Position numbers and translations under genes: made by a program. From Thermoflexibacter sp. (GTDB taxonomy: Bacteria > Bacteroidota > Bacteroidia > Cytophagales > Thermoflexibacteraceae): 8,502 nt of DNA. Below, in pieces: positions 1-7,644 of the stretch (within the stretch, counting starts at the first letter, position 1; every line of letters begins with the position of its first letter). Under the pieces are notes generated by a model. That model had not been told where the DNA came from, ran no database searches, and saw nothing but the letters and a program-made list of their open reading frames with translations. The stretch is from positions 1 through 8,502 of the forward strand of contig JALOMS010000168.1 of NCBI GenBank assembly GCA_025455345.1. The letters are read 5' to 3'.

Positions 1-3000
1 CACCCTTTGTAGCTCATATCCATACAAAACGGTCTGATATCGAGTGGTTGCCTCTTGCTTCCTGCGCTCATGTACCACCTATTTTTGGTATGGAATGTAA
101 TCTCTCCGTCAATACAAATCATATTAATCTTTGACTCATTATCTACGTCTGGCTTTATTTCAAAACTTCCATTGAACTGTTTTTTAGGAGAATCATAAGT
201 CATTTTTCCATTAGCAACCAACAAAGCCCCACCCAAAGGCGAATTGACAACTCTTAGTTCACCTTCTAAGCCTAAGTTAAAACCTTTGTTTTGTACGGCA
301 ACTTCAACACCTACGCTAAATTCTGCTAAAACGCCTTCTGTGGACTGGTCTATGTAAGTAGTTCGCTGATAGCCACCATAAAGCGTTTTCAAGTCAGGTA
401 CAAAATCAAATTCTTCTACCGCATCTATGTTTACAGTACCCGCTTTGGAGTGATTCATGTGGTGATAAAGCCTGAAATCAACCCCCGTCATTATCAGATA
501 AGGCGGAATAGGTATGCCACTTGCTAACTTAGCCAACTTTTTTGACATTGGTTTCTTCCTTCCCACCGCCTTATCTGAACCACCAACACCTACTCCTGCC
601 TGAATAAACCAAAAACTCTTATCCCCTACCGAACCATTGACGTAGATAGTATTCAACTTGAAAGGAACAGGAACAAATATTTCTGAGAAAAAGACCCCCT
701 GCCAAGAATCTCCCCAATCAGGGTGATTTCTGGTCATTTTTACCATGCCCTCAAATTTGGCAATGACTACATCAGTTTTAATATAAACAGAATCTAAAAT
801 GATGTTTCCATCAGTTTGTGTTTTTCTTCCAGCACCAGCACTAAGTATATCAAATACGCTAATCTCTTTTTCTGTAACGGTAGATTTACTTTGAGAGCTA
901 CTCTGTATATTATTGGTAAGAGCAGAAGGAGGACTGACGTAATCCGTTGATTCTGATTTCCATAAACTTGCAAGCGTAATCTGTGGCGCACCATTTTTCC
1001 CACTTGCGTCTTCCGAAATTGTAATCTCTGCTTTTGCGGCAAAGGCGTACTGCTGATTCTGAAAAGCGGCGGCAATGGCATTGATAACGATAGGATTTGC
1101 ACTTAGCTTGCCTTTTGCTTGCTGTGTAAGTGTCTGTGTACCATTAGGTTTACTAAATCCAATGTTGCCATTCCCCCAAATTTTAAAACTGTTCAAACCC
1201 TTGATATCTACGCTCAAAAACTTCCAATTAGCGTCTATCATCATGTCCAAGCGTTCCTTGTCTGCAAAAACTGCTCTCCTTATCACAATGTCCACAGCTT
1301 GTTCTTGATTTTTAGCATTAAAAGTAAATGCCTTGCTTTCCAAGCTCTCGTCCAATGCGCCTACTTGGAAACCATTGTCAGATAGTGGCATGGTAAAAGC
1401 ATAATTATCTGTAACAGAAATAAATGGAATCTTGATATCGCCTTTGAAATGACTTTCTGAAATGCTGTTGTTTTCTATATTAAAGGTGAAAGAGAGCAAG
1501 CGACCCCCAAATTGGTTAAACCAGATTCTATTTTTATCTGAAAGCTTGTGCGTGTGTGCAAAATCCAATCCTTGCGCTGTTACCCATGATTTTAGGTTAT
1601 CTCCGTCTTTTAGCACCAAGTCAAAAGTTTGCCTATCATTCATGTAAAATTGGCTGGTGTTGTCTATCCCCTGTTCATACGTTACCTTGAACTTCTCAAA
1701 ATATGCCCCTTTCCAAGCCTTGTTGCTTGCCAATTTCAAAGGAGAATCTTTCTCAGAAAAGTCTAAAATAACAGTTTGGGGAGCTAACATACTTTTTGTT
1801 CCTTTCAAAATGTGAATGTTGTTTTGCAAAGCCAAATTCTCTACTTTGAGATAAAATAATTGGTTTGCTTGGGCAAAAGGAATCATCAAGCGTTCATTAT
1901 TTTTTTCATATCCTTTGACTTTTTCAGACAAATAAACTTCCCCGTTCATGCGAATAGTAAAGGCATTGTCTTTGATAAAAAAGTCAGAAGTTTTCAATAA
2001 TTTCATGCGGAAACCAAGCGGCTCTACCAAGTTGAAGTCATTGCTCTCATCTAAGAAAGCATTTGCCGCTTTGATGGTATAAGCGTCATAATTGATAGAG
2101 GTAAGTACGGAGCGCACTGTATCTGCCTTGCCCGAAGTAGTCGGGTGAGGAAATGCCCAGCGCACAAAACCCAAGACTGCCAATTCTTTCTTGTTGAGTC
2201 TGAGCGTTTGAGGAACAAACCACGCACTTTTGTTTTCCTTTTGAGTCGGGGTGAGTTCTATCCACTCATTATTTTTAATATCTTTGGTAATTTCCCCAGC
2301 GTCAAGCACATAACGACCTGCCACATCTATGATTTTTAGTTCTTTGAAGTCCACTTCCGTTACTTCTCCGTTCTCCTTGATTTTTACTTCACCTTTGCCA
2401 GAAAGTTTGGCTAAGTCATTGGTAGTCAAATTTTTCACTACTACAATATGACTCCCCACATTGAACTGGTCTATGAGGTTTGCACCTTTGAAAGTCCTTA
2501 CATCACTTTTGGCGATTTCTTGGTTATTAGAAACGGCAACGACCTGCCAAGCGTATTCTGTGGATTTTTCGGGCTTTTGTTTCAAAATCAAATCCCACCC
2601 ACGACTTGCAGGTGCCAATGGTGTATTTTCTTCGTACCAAGCCTCATTGTTTTCTACGGCAACTTTGGGGTCTTGTTTGTCCAAGAGTTTGACAATTTTT
2701 AGGCGATAGGAAACTTGCTGTCCTGTGGAGGCATTGCTTGGGTTATTCCATTGGAAATAAGGCTCATCCCTTTCCTTGTAAATGGTTTTGTCTTTGGGAT
2801 TTTGCAAGGCAATCGTACCGTCATTGGGGTTGCCATAGCTAAACCAACAAATCTGGCTAAATCCTTCATTTTTAAATAAATCTCTACCGTCCGCGCTTCT
2901 TGCTTGTACCCTATACACGTATCTTTTTCCTGCGTCCAACTGGGGCGCATTCATATCATACAAAAACTGCATTTGAGGCAAAAAGCCTGATTGGAAATGC

Positions 3001-3728
3001 AACAAAGCCTTTCCATTGTTAATCGCATACAGTGGATTCACCGCTAAGTCAGTTACCTCATACAGAGAAAGTTGGTATTCAAAACCTACGCCTATATTTG
3101 GAGAAACATTATTGGATAACTGCCACTGAAACATGATATTCTGTGGGTCAGACGGCTGTATCATATTTCCGCAAATTGGCGTAATGACCATAGGCTCATC
3201 ATTGAGTACCAACCATGCTGTTTGGCAAGATTGGTTAGAAATCACCACCCCCGACTTATATTCCAGCACTTCTACACAAAACGTATAAACACCTTCTTTG
3301 AGTTTTCCATTGTTGGCAACCAAAGCCTGCGCCGTAGTACCACTGATAGCCAAGTTGTTATAATTCAAATAAGGCTCTAAATCTGCACCCGAAAGCGTAA
3401 CAGGTACACCAGGGGTAATGGTAATAGGCTGACCAAGTGCGTCTGGGCGCGTTTGTAAGCGCAAACCTGTACTTTCTATGGTGATTCGCAAGCGAACATC
3501 TACGTTAGGCTCTCCAAAATCGTTAAATAGCAACCTCACTTGTAGCTTTTCTGCCGTAGCGTCAAAATAATCGCTTAGATAAATAGAATAAGGTCTGCCT
3601 ACGATGGTATTAGCCGTAACAGGAAAACGTTGCTGTGCTGAAACTTCACTGCTTGCCCAAATGCTTATGACATTTAAGAAGAGCGACAAAGCAATAATTT
3701 TGTAAAAATATTTTTTCAAAAGATTCAT
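1..3728 (-). CDS. Giant secreted Bacteroidota surface protein with Fn3-like domains (partial, C-terminus beyond window)
   Basis: The frame is open from an ATG at 3728-3726 to the window edge: 1242 full codons, no internal stop, no end reached. An in-frame TAA about 24 nt upstream supports this start. Residues 1-31 form a Sec signal peptide (KK, hydrophobic core, cleavage near VSA-QQ). Residues 36-185 form a beta-rich N-terminal domain with cysteines near 151 and 167. Two Fn3-like modules follow at about 185-298 and 302-416, each carrying an FQW motif (F200-W202, F325-W327). The remainder is long, beta-strand-rich and low in cysteine. It includes a segment starting at F992 (FEGMVKM) and an IPIPP...HHM segment ending at M1091, a pattern I recall from very large uncharacterised Bacteroidota proteins. 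No catalytic motif is visible. The gene follows the barrel gene on the same strand after a 251-bp gap, which suggests a functional pair. Secretion is well supported. Export by type IX secretion cannot be judged without the C-terminus. Confidence 0.9.
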   Translation of the reverse strand, partial: MNLLKKYFYKIIALSLFLNVISIWASSEVSAQQRFPVTANTIVGRPYSIYLSDYFDATAEKLQVRLLFNDFGEPNVDVRLRITIESTGLRLQTRPDALGQPITITPGVPVTLSGADLEPYLNYNNLAISGTTAQALVANNGKLKEGVYTFCVEVLEYKSGVVISNQSCQTAWLVLNDEPMVITPICGNMIQPSDPQNIMFQWQLSNNVSPNIGVGFEYQLSLYEVTDLAVNPLYAINNGKALLHFQSGFLPQMQFLYDMNAPQLDAGKRYVYRVQARSADGRDLFKNEGFSQICWFSYGNPNDGTIALQNPKDKTIYKERDEPYFQWNNPSNASTGQQVSYRLKIVKLLDKQDPKVAVENNEAWYEENTPLAPASRGWDLILKQKPEKSTEYAWQVVAVSNNQEIAKSDVRTFKGANLIDQFNVGSHIVVVKNLTTNDLAKLSGKGEVKIKENGEVTEVDFKELKIIDVAGRYVLDAGEITKDIKNNEWIELTPTQKENKSAWFVPQTLRLNKKELAVLGFVRWAFPHPTTSGKADTVRSVLTSINYDAYTIKAANAFLDESNDFNLVEPLGFRMKLLKTSDFFIKDNAFTIRMNGEVYLSEKVKGYEKNNERLMIPFAQANQLFYLKVENLALQNNIHILKGTKSMLAPQTVILDFSEKDSPLKLASNKAWKGAYFEKFKVTYEQGIDNTSQFYMNDRQTFDLVLKDGDNLKSWVTAQGLDFAHTHKLSDKNRIWFNQFGGRLLSFTFNIENNSISESHFKGDIKIPFISVTDNYAFTMPLSDNGFQVGALDESLESKAFTFNAKNQEQAVDIVIRRAVFADKERLDMMIDANWKFLSVDIKGLNSFKIWGNGNIGFSKPNGTQTLTQQAKGKLSANPIVINAIAAAFQNQQYAFAAKAEITISEDASGKNGAPQITLASLWKSESTDYVSPPSALTNNIQSSSQSKSTVTEKEISVFDILSAGAGRKTQTDGNIILDSVYIKTDVVIAKFEGMVKMTRNHPDWGDSWQGVFFSEIFVPVPFKLNTIYVNGSVGDKSFWFIQAGVGVGGSDKAVGRKKPMSKKLAKLASGIPIPPYLIMTGVDFRLYHHMNHSKAGTVNIDAVEEFDFVPDLKTLYGGYQRTTYIDQSTEGVLAEFSVGVEVAVQNKGFNLGLEGELRVVNSPLGGALLVANGKMTYDSPKKQFNGSFEIKPDVDNESKINMICIDGEITFHTKNRWYMSAGSKRQPLDIRPFCMDMSYKG

Positions 3729-3784
3729 TATTAACGAATTATGAATTATAAGTTATTAATTTCAATTAAGGGTTTTGTTAATAG

Positions 3785-3800
3785 AAGTCCCGTTAGGGGC
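3785..3800 (+). repeat. REP-like repeat copy 1
   Basis: The sequence is AAGTCCCGTTAGGGGC. It differs from copy 2 by A to G in the right arm. That change turns a T-A pair into a T-G wobble, so an RNA hairpin is still possible in the forward direction. Confidence 0.75.
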
Positions 3801-3836
3801 ATAAGCTTTATAGAAACTAAGTTAAGTATAGATTCT

Positions 3837-3853
3837 AAGTCCCGTTAGGGACG
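3837..3853 (+). repeat. REP-like repeat copy 2
   Basis: The sequence is AAGTCCCGTTAGGGACG, with a perfect 5-bp GTCCC/GGGAC stem around a GTTA loop. It is the exact reverse complement of copy 4. Confidence 0.8.
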
Positions 3854-3881
3854 TAACTATTTTATTAACAAGATTTTGTAT

Positions 3882-3897
3882 CGTCCCTATGGGACTT
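3882..3897 (-). repeat. REP-like repeat copy 3 (inverted)
   Basis: The plus strand reads CGTCCCTATGGGACTT. The stem is conserved but the loop is 3 nt (TAT) rather than 4. Stem conservation with loop variation suggests the hairpin is what is maintained. Confidence 0.75.
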
Positions 3898-3933
3898 ATA
3901 GATTACGCTTAATTCCATCTTCTACAAATAGGT

Positions 3934-3950
3934 CGTCCCTAACGGGACTT
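3934..3950 (-). repeat. REP-like repeat copy 4 (inverted)
   Basis: The plus strand reads CGTCCCTAACGGGACTT, the exact reverse complement of copy 2. It lies 30 bp past the barrel stop codon and may protect or attenuate the 3' end of that transcript. Confidence 0.8.
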
Positions 3951-3979
3951 TAATACAAAGCATGGAATTAATTATGATA

Positions 3980-5758
3980 CTAAAACCGATAATTATAGCC
4001 CAAAGAACCACGAAACTCATTAAACGATTTGACAGTATTCAATAAAGCTGACCTATCTAACCAATTGATGTTAAATGAGAGTGTATGGTGCTTATTTATG
4101 ATATAATTATTTACTAATCTGATATTTATATTCCTGCTTGATAGTACACCTGTGTTGTACAAGTTTACCAAAGTAGTGGCTATTCCTACCTTCATTTTCT
4201 TTTGGAGGAATGCCTTATTCACCGCCAAAGCGGGTCCTACGGTCAGGTTGTCAAATGCTCCAAATGTATTGTTATTGATATTGAAAGAAGCGGTAATGTT
4301 AAAAGCCAAAGGCACGATATTGTACTGATACCCCGTTGCAAGGCTGTAAAAAGTAGAGTTTCCTGCATTGTTATCTCTTGCCGCTTGGTAGTTTAAGTTA
4401 CTGAAAAGCAAGTGCTTCACTCGGCTTGTTCCCGCAAGGTAGTTAATACCAAAACCTGCACTCCTCGTTACTTGTGAGTAAAACAGCGAATCCAACTCCT
4501 CTACTTGCACCAACCGAGTGGAAGAAGCGAAATTGTTATAAGAAGCGTTCAGTGAAAATTTTTGGTTGGGGGCATACGCAATATTCAACGCCCAAATTCC
4601 TCTGGTGAGGCGCGAAAGCAAGTCGCTGTTCAGGTTGTTGCGTTGGATACCTCCATTGGCAGAAAAAGTCAGTTTGTTTTGTAAGGCACGCAAAGAGAAA
4701 CCTCCTGTAATATCTTCTAAATCATTATTTAAGAAAATAGCTCCCATAGATTTGAATTCAGGGTCTATGCGCCTGTACGAAACCTTAAATTCATAGTTGT
4801 CCAATCTATAACTCAAATTGGAATGGATAGCATTATTAAATTGGGAAGAGGCGTTGGGCGTAAAAAGACTACCTAAGTTATTGAAAGACTTGTAGCTATC
4901 AAGTTCGCTTCTACCCAAACGAATGTCTTTGGTATAGGCACTGAATGCATAATCTACGTCAAAAAATAGGCGTTTGGTGAGTTGCTGTTTGCCTACCAAG
5001 CCAATGACTAAGTTTTCGGCAGGACTGAGGGCAGAAGTTGCCGCTACATTAGGATTTACCGTATTTTCATCATCTTTTGCCTTAAAAAACATCAATTCTA
5101 CGGTGCGTTCAGGGTTTCTCCCCAAACCGATTTTTGCACCGTAACCCATTCGCTCATAGGCGGGTACACCTGTTACTAAGCCGTCAATGCCACCCACAGG
5201 CACAGCCCTGACAAATCTACCATATAAAATAGTTCCTCTGACAAACGAATTTTGAGGGGCAACCTCTATGCCCGCCCCTAAGAAGACATTGCCAGAAAGA
5301 GAAAATTGTGAAAAATTCAAACTGCGATAACCCAAATGGGCAGTAACCCCTTTGTAAGTGGGGCTTAATCCAAACTGATTGAAAGGTTGGGTGAAGTTTC
5401 GTTGTTGCTGTGTAAAAGTTACAGAAATAGGAATGTCTATGCCGTAAAGATTGATATTTACATTGCCGTTTAACATCCAGAAAAATGGGTCGCGGCGGCT
5501 GGCTATGCCCGAAGCGTTGTAAAAAGTTCCTTGTGAAGAAAAGCCACCAGAAAGTGTTACAGGCTTGGTATCACCTAATCCGCTCAGGTTTTGAGCATAA
5601 GTAAGGTTCGTAAAAGAGGCAAAAAAATGCAAGAGTAAAAAAATACTTGAAAAGAATATACCCTGATGTACAGCATACCTCTTTCTTATAAAATTTAGGA
5701 TTCCTAAATCTATCTTCTGAATGTTTAAAAGTGATACTTTTCTTGAATATGTTTCCAT
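3980..5758 (-). CDS. Outer-membrane beta-barrel protein, uncharacterised Bacteroidota family
   Basis: This complete 592-residue protein runs from ATG at 5758 to TAG at 3980. Residues 33-55 form a hydrophobic export signal with cleavage near TYA-QN. About 32 unusually long, basic N-terminal residues precede it. No ATG, GTG or TTG codon lies between residue 1 and the signal core, so the start is well fixed. The mature part is a series of alternating, aromatic-rich amphipathic strands separated by polar loops, ending in GYNYRF. A terminal aromatic is the usual recognition feature of outer-membrane barrels. The most family-like stretch is residues 121-180, with FTQPFNQFG, HLGYRSLNFS and FLGAGIEV; I recall similar motifs in Bacteroidota barrels of unknown function. 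No TonB box or plug domain is seen, so it is probably not a TonB-dependent receptor. It lies between the TPR/HTH regulator and the giant secreted protein, all on one strand. Possible roles are translocation or anchoring of that protein (inferred). Confidence 0.9.
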   Translation of the reverse strand: METYSRKVSLLNIQKIDLGILNFIRKRYAVHQGIFFSSIFLLLHFFASFTNLTYAQNLSGLGDTKPVTLSGGFSSQGTFYNASGIASRRDPFFWMLNGNVNINLYGIDIPISVTFTQQQRNFTQPFNQFGLSPTYKGVTAHLGYRSLNFSQFSLSGNVFLGAGIEVAPQNSFVRGTILYGRFVRAVPVGGIDGLVTGVPAYERMGYGAKIGLGRNPERTVELMFFKAKDDENTVNPNVAATSALSPAENLVIGLVGKQQLTKRLFFDVDYAFSAYTKDIRLGRSELDSYKSFNNLGSLFTPNASSQFNNAIHSNLSYRLDNYEFKVSYRRIDPEFKSMGAIFLNNDLEDITGGFSLRALQNKLTFSANGGIQRNNLNSDLLSRLTRGIWALNIAYAPNQKFSLNASYNNFASSTRLVQVEELDSLFYSQVTRSAGFGINYLAGTSRVKHLLFSNLNYQAARDNNAGNSTFYSLATGYQYNIVPLAFNITASFNINNNTFGAFDNLTVGPALAVNKAFLQKKMKVGIATTLVNLYNTGVLSSRNINIRLVNNYIINKHHTLSFNINWLDRSALLNTVKSFNEFRGSLGYNYRF

Positions 5759-5896
5759 TGAACGCTAAAATTAGCTTTGTGAGAAAGATGAAATTCAAAA
5801 CTTTACTTGTCTTATATCAATGATAAAGTTAAGGCATATAGCAAAAGAGGTAAAAGCAAAAAAAGATTTGCCTCGAAAGTAGTTTGGAAAAACATA

Positions 5897-5904
5897 CAAA
5901 GCTA
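5897..5904 (-). promoter_or_regulatory. Putative -7 promoter element for the barrel gene (TAGCTTTG)
   Basis: The minus strand reads TAGCTTTG, an exact match to the Bacteroidota -7 consensus TAnnTTTG. It is the only exact match I found in this gap. The nearest upstream TTTG is 14 nt away, and the next is 26 nt away. Neither fits the usual spacing of about 17-23 nt. Both TTTGs belong to the 12-bp tandem motif, so the promoter could depend on an activator bound there (inferred). Confidence 0.5.
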
Positions 5905-5912
5905 TTTTTTGG

Positions 5913-5936
5913 AATAGACAAAAGAATGGACAAAGA
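5913..5936 (-). promoter_or_regulatory. Tandem 12-bp direct-repeat motif, candidate operator upstream of the barrel gene
   Basis: The minus strand reads TCTTTGTCCATT followed directly by CTTTTGTCTATT, two related units with a 12-bp period. The pair ends 8 bp upstream of the TAGCTTTG element and about 154 bp before the barrel start. A nearly identical pair occurs at 7681-7704. Direct repeats at about one helical turn are typical of sites bound by side-by-side regulator subunits. Confidence 0.5.
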
Positions 5937-5948
5937 ATTAACTCTTTG
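5931..5948. promoter_or_regulatory. Imperfect 18-bp palindrome after the regulator gene
   Basis: CAAAGA at 5931-5936 and TCTTTG at 5943-5948 are complementary around ATTAAC. Eight of nine positions pair. It lies 5 bp past the regulator stop and overlaps the first unit of the tandem motif. No T-run follows it on the minus strand, so it is a weak terminator candidate at best. It may instead be part of the operator region. Confidence 0.3.
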
Positions 5949-5952
5949 ATTA

Positions 5953-7614
5953 TTAAATTTTTACAATTAATTCATCTAAGGATTCCTCTGTAAGCAAATT
6001 GAGTTTTTTTCGCAGACGATAGCGCGCCTTATTGACGCTTTCGGGTGAAATAGCAAGCATATTGGCGGCTTCTTTGGTCGTTAGATTCAGTTTGATTAGG
6101 GAGCAAAGGCGAATTTCTGCTTGGGAAAGGTCTGGGAAATTGGCTTTGAGGGTAGTGAAAAAACCTTTGTACACCTGCTCAAACAATTTCTTAAATTCTT
6201 CCCAATCATTTTCCGTCAAAATAGTCGTTTCAAAAAGTTGGTTCAGCGCATTGATATGTTCATTGAGTTCTTTGCCTGAACTATTTTTTAACATTTCCAA
6301 CTCTTGACGCATTTCTTCCAAAAGTTCTGTTTTTTGTACTAAATTGTGCGTGTAATATTGCAATTCTTTTTGGTGCAGTTCTGCTTCTCTTTTTTGATTT
6401 TCTATGTTTATTTGTAAGAGTGCTTCTGCTCGTTTCTGCTCCGATTTGGCAAGCACTTCCTTCTGTCTTTGGATTAAAATATCTTGTTTTAGCACCCTTT
6501 GTCGGTTGCGGTAGGCGATGATGATAGCAACAATGACGAAGGACAATAACATAATAAAAACAATCAAACTGTATGTAATATTTTGCTGTCTTTGAATCTC
6601 TACTTGGTCTAATCTGATTTGTTGTTCTTTCTTTTCAGATTCGTATTCTGTGGTTAGTTCAAGGATTTGCTTGTTTTTATTGAGGTTAAAAAGGGTATCT
6701 TTGAGGGCATTAAATTTTTCAAAATACAAGTACGCCTCTCCAAAATTGCCCTGCACTGCATAAATTTCAGCAAGCATTTGGTAAGCATTTTCTTCTTCTG
6801 CTTTTAGCTCGTGTTTCTTTGCTAAAACAAGGCTTTTTTGGGCATATTTCAATGCCTTGTTGTAATTTTTTTCTTGCTTGTAATTGTCTGCAAAGTGTTG
6901 TAAGCCATTGGTAAGTACAAGCCAAACTTGCTCTTTTTCAGCCAAATCGCACGCTTTTTGGAAAAAGGCTCGCCCTTGCTCAAACTGTTGTTTTTGGGTA
7001 GCAAGCAAGCCAAGCGCATTGTAAGAATCTTTGATAATGGAGGTTTCATCGATTTCTTCTGCGATGGCTAAGGCTTTTTGGGCGTATTCAAATGCTTTTT
7101 CATAGTTTTTTTGCCTTCGGAACGAGGTAGAGAGATGGTAGGTAGCATGGGCTTCTAATCTTCTATTTTTGATTTCTTTGTTGATTTCCAATGCTTTCTC
7201 ATAATACTCTATCCCTTTTTCTATCTGCCCGCTACTGGAATAGGCAATGCCAATATTGAGGTAAGAAGCTCCAATACCATATTGATTTTTGATATTTTCC
7301 CTGATTTTAAGGGCTTGAAAATGGTTTTGCAAAGATTTTTCAAAATCGCCTTTGTTTTCATACATAATGCCAATATAGTTCAAAATCCTTGCTAACCAAG
7401 TGCTGTCCTTAGCCACCTGCGCTATTTTAAAGGCTTTTTGGTAATTAGACAAAGCCAATGGATAGTTAGACACATTCCAATAGTGTTGCCCAAGAGAATC
7501 TAATACTTGTAATTCTGCTATTTGTTCTTTGTTGGCACTCTGAGCATTGATATTTTGATAGGATATACCCCACAATACGCTTACCCAAAGTATGATAAGA
7601 TATATGTTTTTCAT
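5953..7614 (-). CDS. Membrane-anchored TPR sensor with C-terminal LuxR-type HTH
   Basis: This complete 553-residue protein runs from ATG at 7614 to TAA at 5953. Residues 1-24 are a signal peptide (cleavage near INA-QS). Residues 40-307 hold seven TPR units on a strict 40-residue period, with an aromatic or aliphatic residue at 51, 91, 131, 171, 211, 251 and 291. A transmembrane helix spans about 347-367. A charged coiled coil follows at about 370-445. The C-terminus (about 495-541) is a helix-turn-helix of the LuxR/GerE kind, with LSQAEIRLCSLIKLNLTTKE and then the recognition-helix region SPESVNKARYRLRKKLNL. The predicted topology puts the TPRs in the periplasm and the HTH in the cytoplasm, making it a one-component transmembrane regulator. 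There is no histidine-kinase or receiver domain. The TPR ligand is unknown. Adjacent surface-protein genes are the natural candidate targets (inferred). Confidence 0.92.
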   Translation of the reverse strand: MKNIYLIILWVSVLWGISYQNINAQSANKEQIAELQVLDSLGQHYWNVSNYPLALSNYQKAFKIAQVAKDSTWLARILNYIGIMYENKGDFEKSLQNHFQALKIRENIKNQYGIGASYLNIGIAYSSSGQIEKGIEYYEKALEINKEIKNRRLEAHATYHLSTSFRRQKNYEKAFEYAQKALAIAEEIDETSIIKDSYNALGLLATQKQQFEQGRAFFQKACDLAEKEQVWLVLTNGLQHFADNYKQEKNYNKALKYAQKSLVLAKKHELKAEEENAYQMLAEIYAVQGNFGEAYLYFEKFNALKDTLFNLNKNKQILELTTEYESEKKEQQIRLDQVEIQRQQNITYSLIVFIMLLSFVIVAIIIAYRNRQRVLKQDILIQRQKEVLAKSEQKRAEALLQINIENQKREAELHQKELQYYTHNLVQKTELLEEMRQELEMLKNSSGKELNEHINALNQLFETTILTENDWEEFKKLFEQVYKGFFTTLKANFPDLSQAEIRLCSLIKLNLTTKEAANMLAISPESVNKARYRLRKKLNLLTEESLDELIVKI

Positions 7615-7644
7615 TATATTTTTAAATAATAGAACTCATAAAAG

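Larger units (their letters stand above)
3785..3950. repeat. Four-copy REP/BIME-like palindromic repeat cluster
   Basis: Four copies of the repeat AAGTCCCGTTAGGGACG lie within 166 bp. Copies 1 and 2 read forward and copies 3 and 4 read as the reverse complement. Copies 2 and 4 are exact inverted matches over 17 bp. Start-to-start spacing is 52 bp for copies 1-2 and again for copies 3-4, with 45 bp between the middle copies. Each copy is itself a hairpin (GTCCC/GGGAC stem, 3-4 nt loop), and the whole cluster can fold into a larger inverted structure. This layout resembles REP/BIME elements mobilised by RAYT transposases. No transposase is visible in the window. Confidence 0.8.
3729..3979. other. 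Intergenic region with REP-like repeat cluster
   Basis: This 251-bp gap separates the barrel stop from the giant-protein start, both on the minus strand. It contains four related palindromic repeats and AT-rich linkers. I see no ORF of note. On the minus strand I see no TAnnTTTG element and no hairpin followed by a T-run, so the two genes may be co-transcribed through the repeats. The last 50 bases before the giant-protein start are almost entirely A/T and lack a Shine-Dalgarno sequence. Confidence 0.7.
5759..5952. other. Intergenic region upstream of the barrel gene
   Basis: This 194-bp gap lies between the regulator stop and the barrel start. It holds an imperfect palindrome, a 12-bp tandem motif and a Bacteroidota-type -7 element, all in the half nearest the regulator gene. 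That would leave a 5' leader of roughly 130 nt. I see no Shine-Dalgarno sequence before the barrel start. There is no strong intrinsic terminator for the regulator gene. Confidence 0.65.

Noticed and set aside
794..1102. 102-residue minus-strand ORF
   Set aside because: It lies entirely inside the giant-protein gene in another frame. It has low-complexity composition and no recognisable domain.
2448..2950. Several 82-84 residue ORFs on both strands
   Set aside because: They overlap the Fn3-like part of the giant-protein gene, whose frame is continuous and domain-like. They are shadow frames.
3785..3950. CRISPR array
   Set aside because: The repeats are only 16-17 bp, occur in both orientations and number four. 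No cas gene is nearby, and the layout fits palindromic REP-like elements better.
3980..5758. TonB-dependent receptor (SusC-like)
   Set aside because: There is no plug domain or TonB box, and at 592 residues it is much shorter than SusC-type receptors.
5571..5798. 75-residue minus-strand ORF starting upstream of the barrel
   Set aside because: It overlaps the barrel signal-peptide region in a different frame. The barrel frame gives a clear signal peptide and barrel strands.
5931..5948. Intrinsic terminator for the regulator gene
   Set aside because: The 6-bp stem is AT-rich and no T-run follows on the transcribed strand. It is kept only as a weak palindrome.
6032..6307. 91-residue plus-strand ORF
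   Set aside because: It is antisense to the HTH and coiled-coil end of the regulator gene, with no domain signal or upstream control element.
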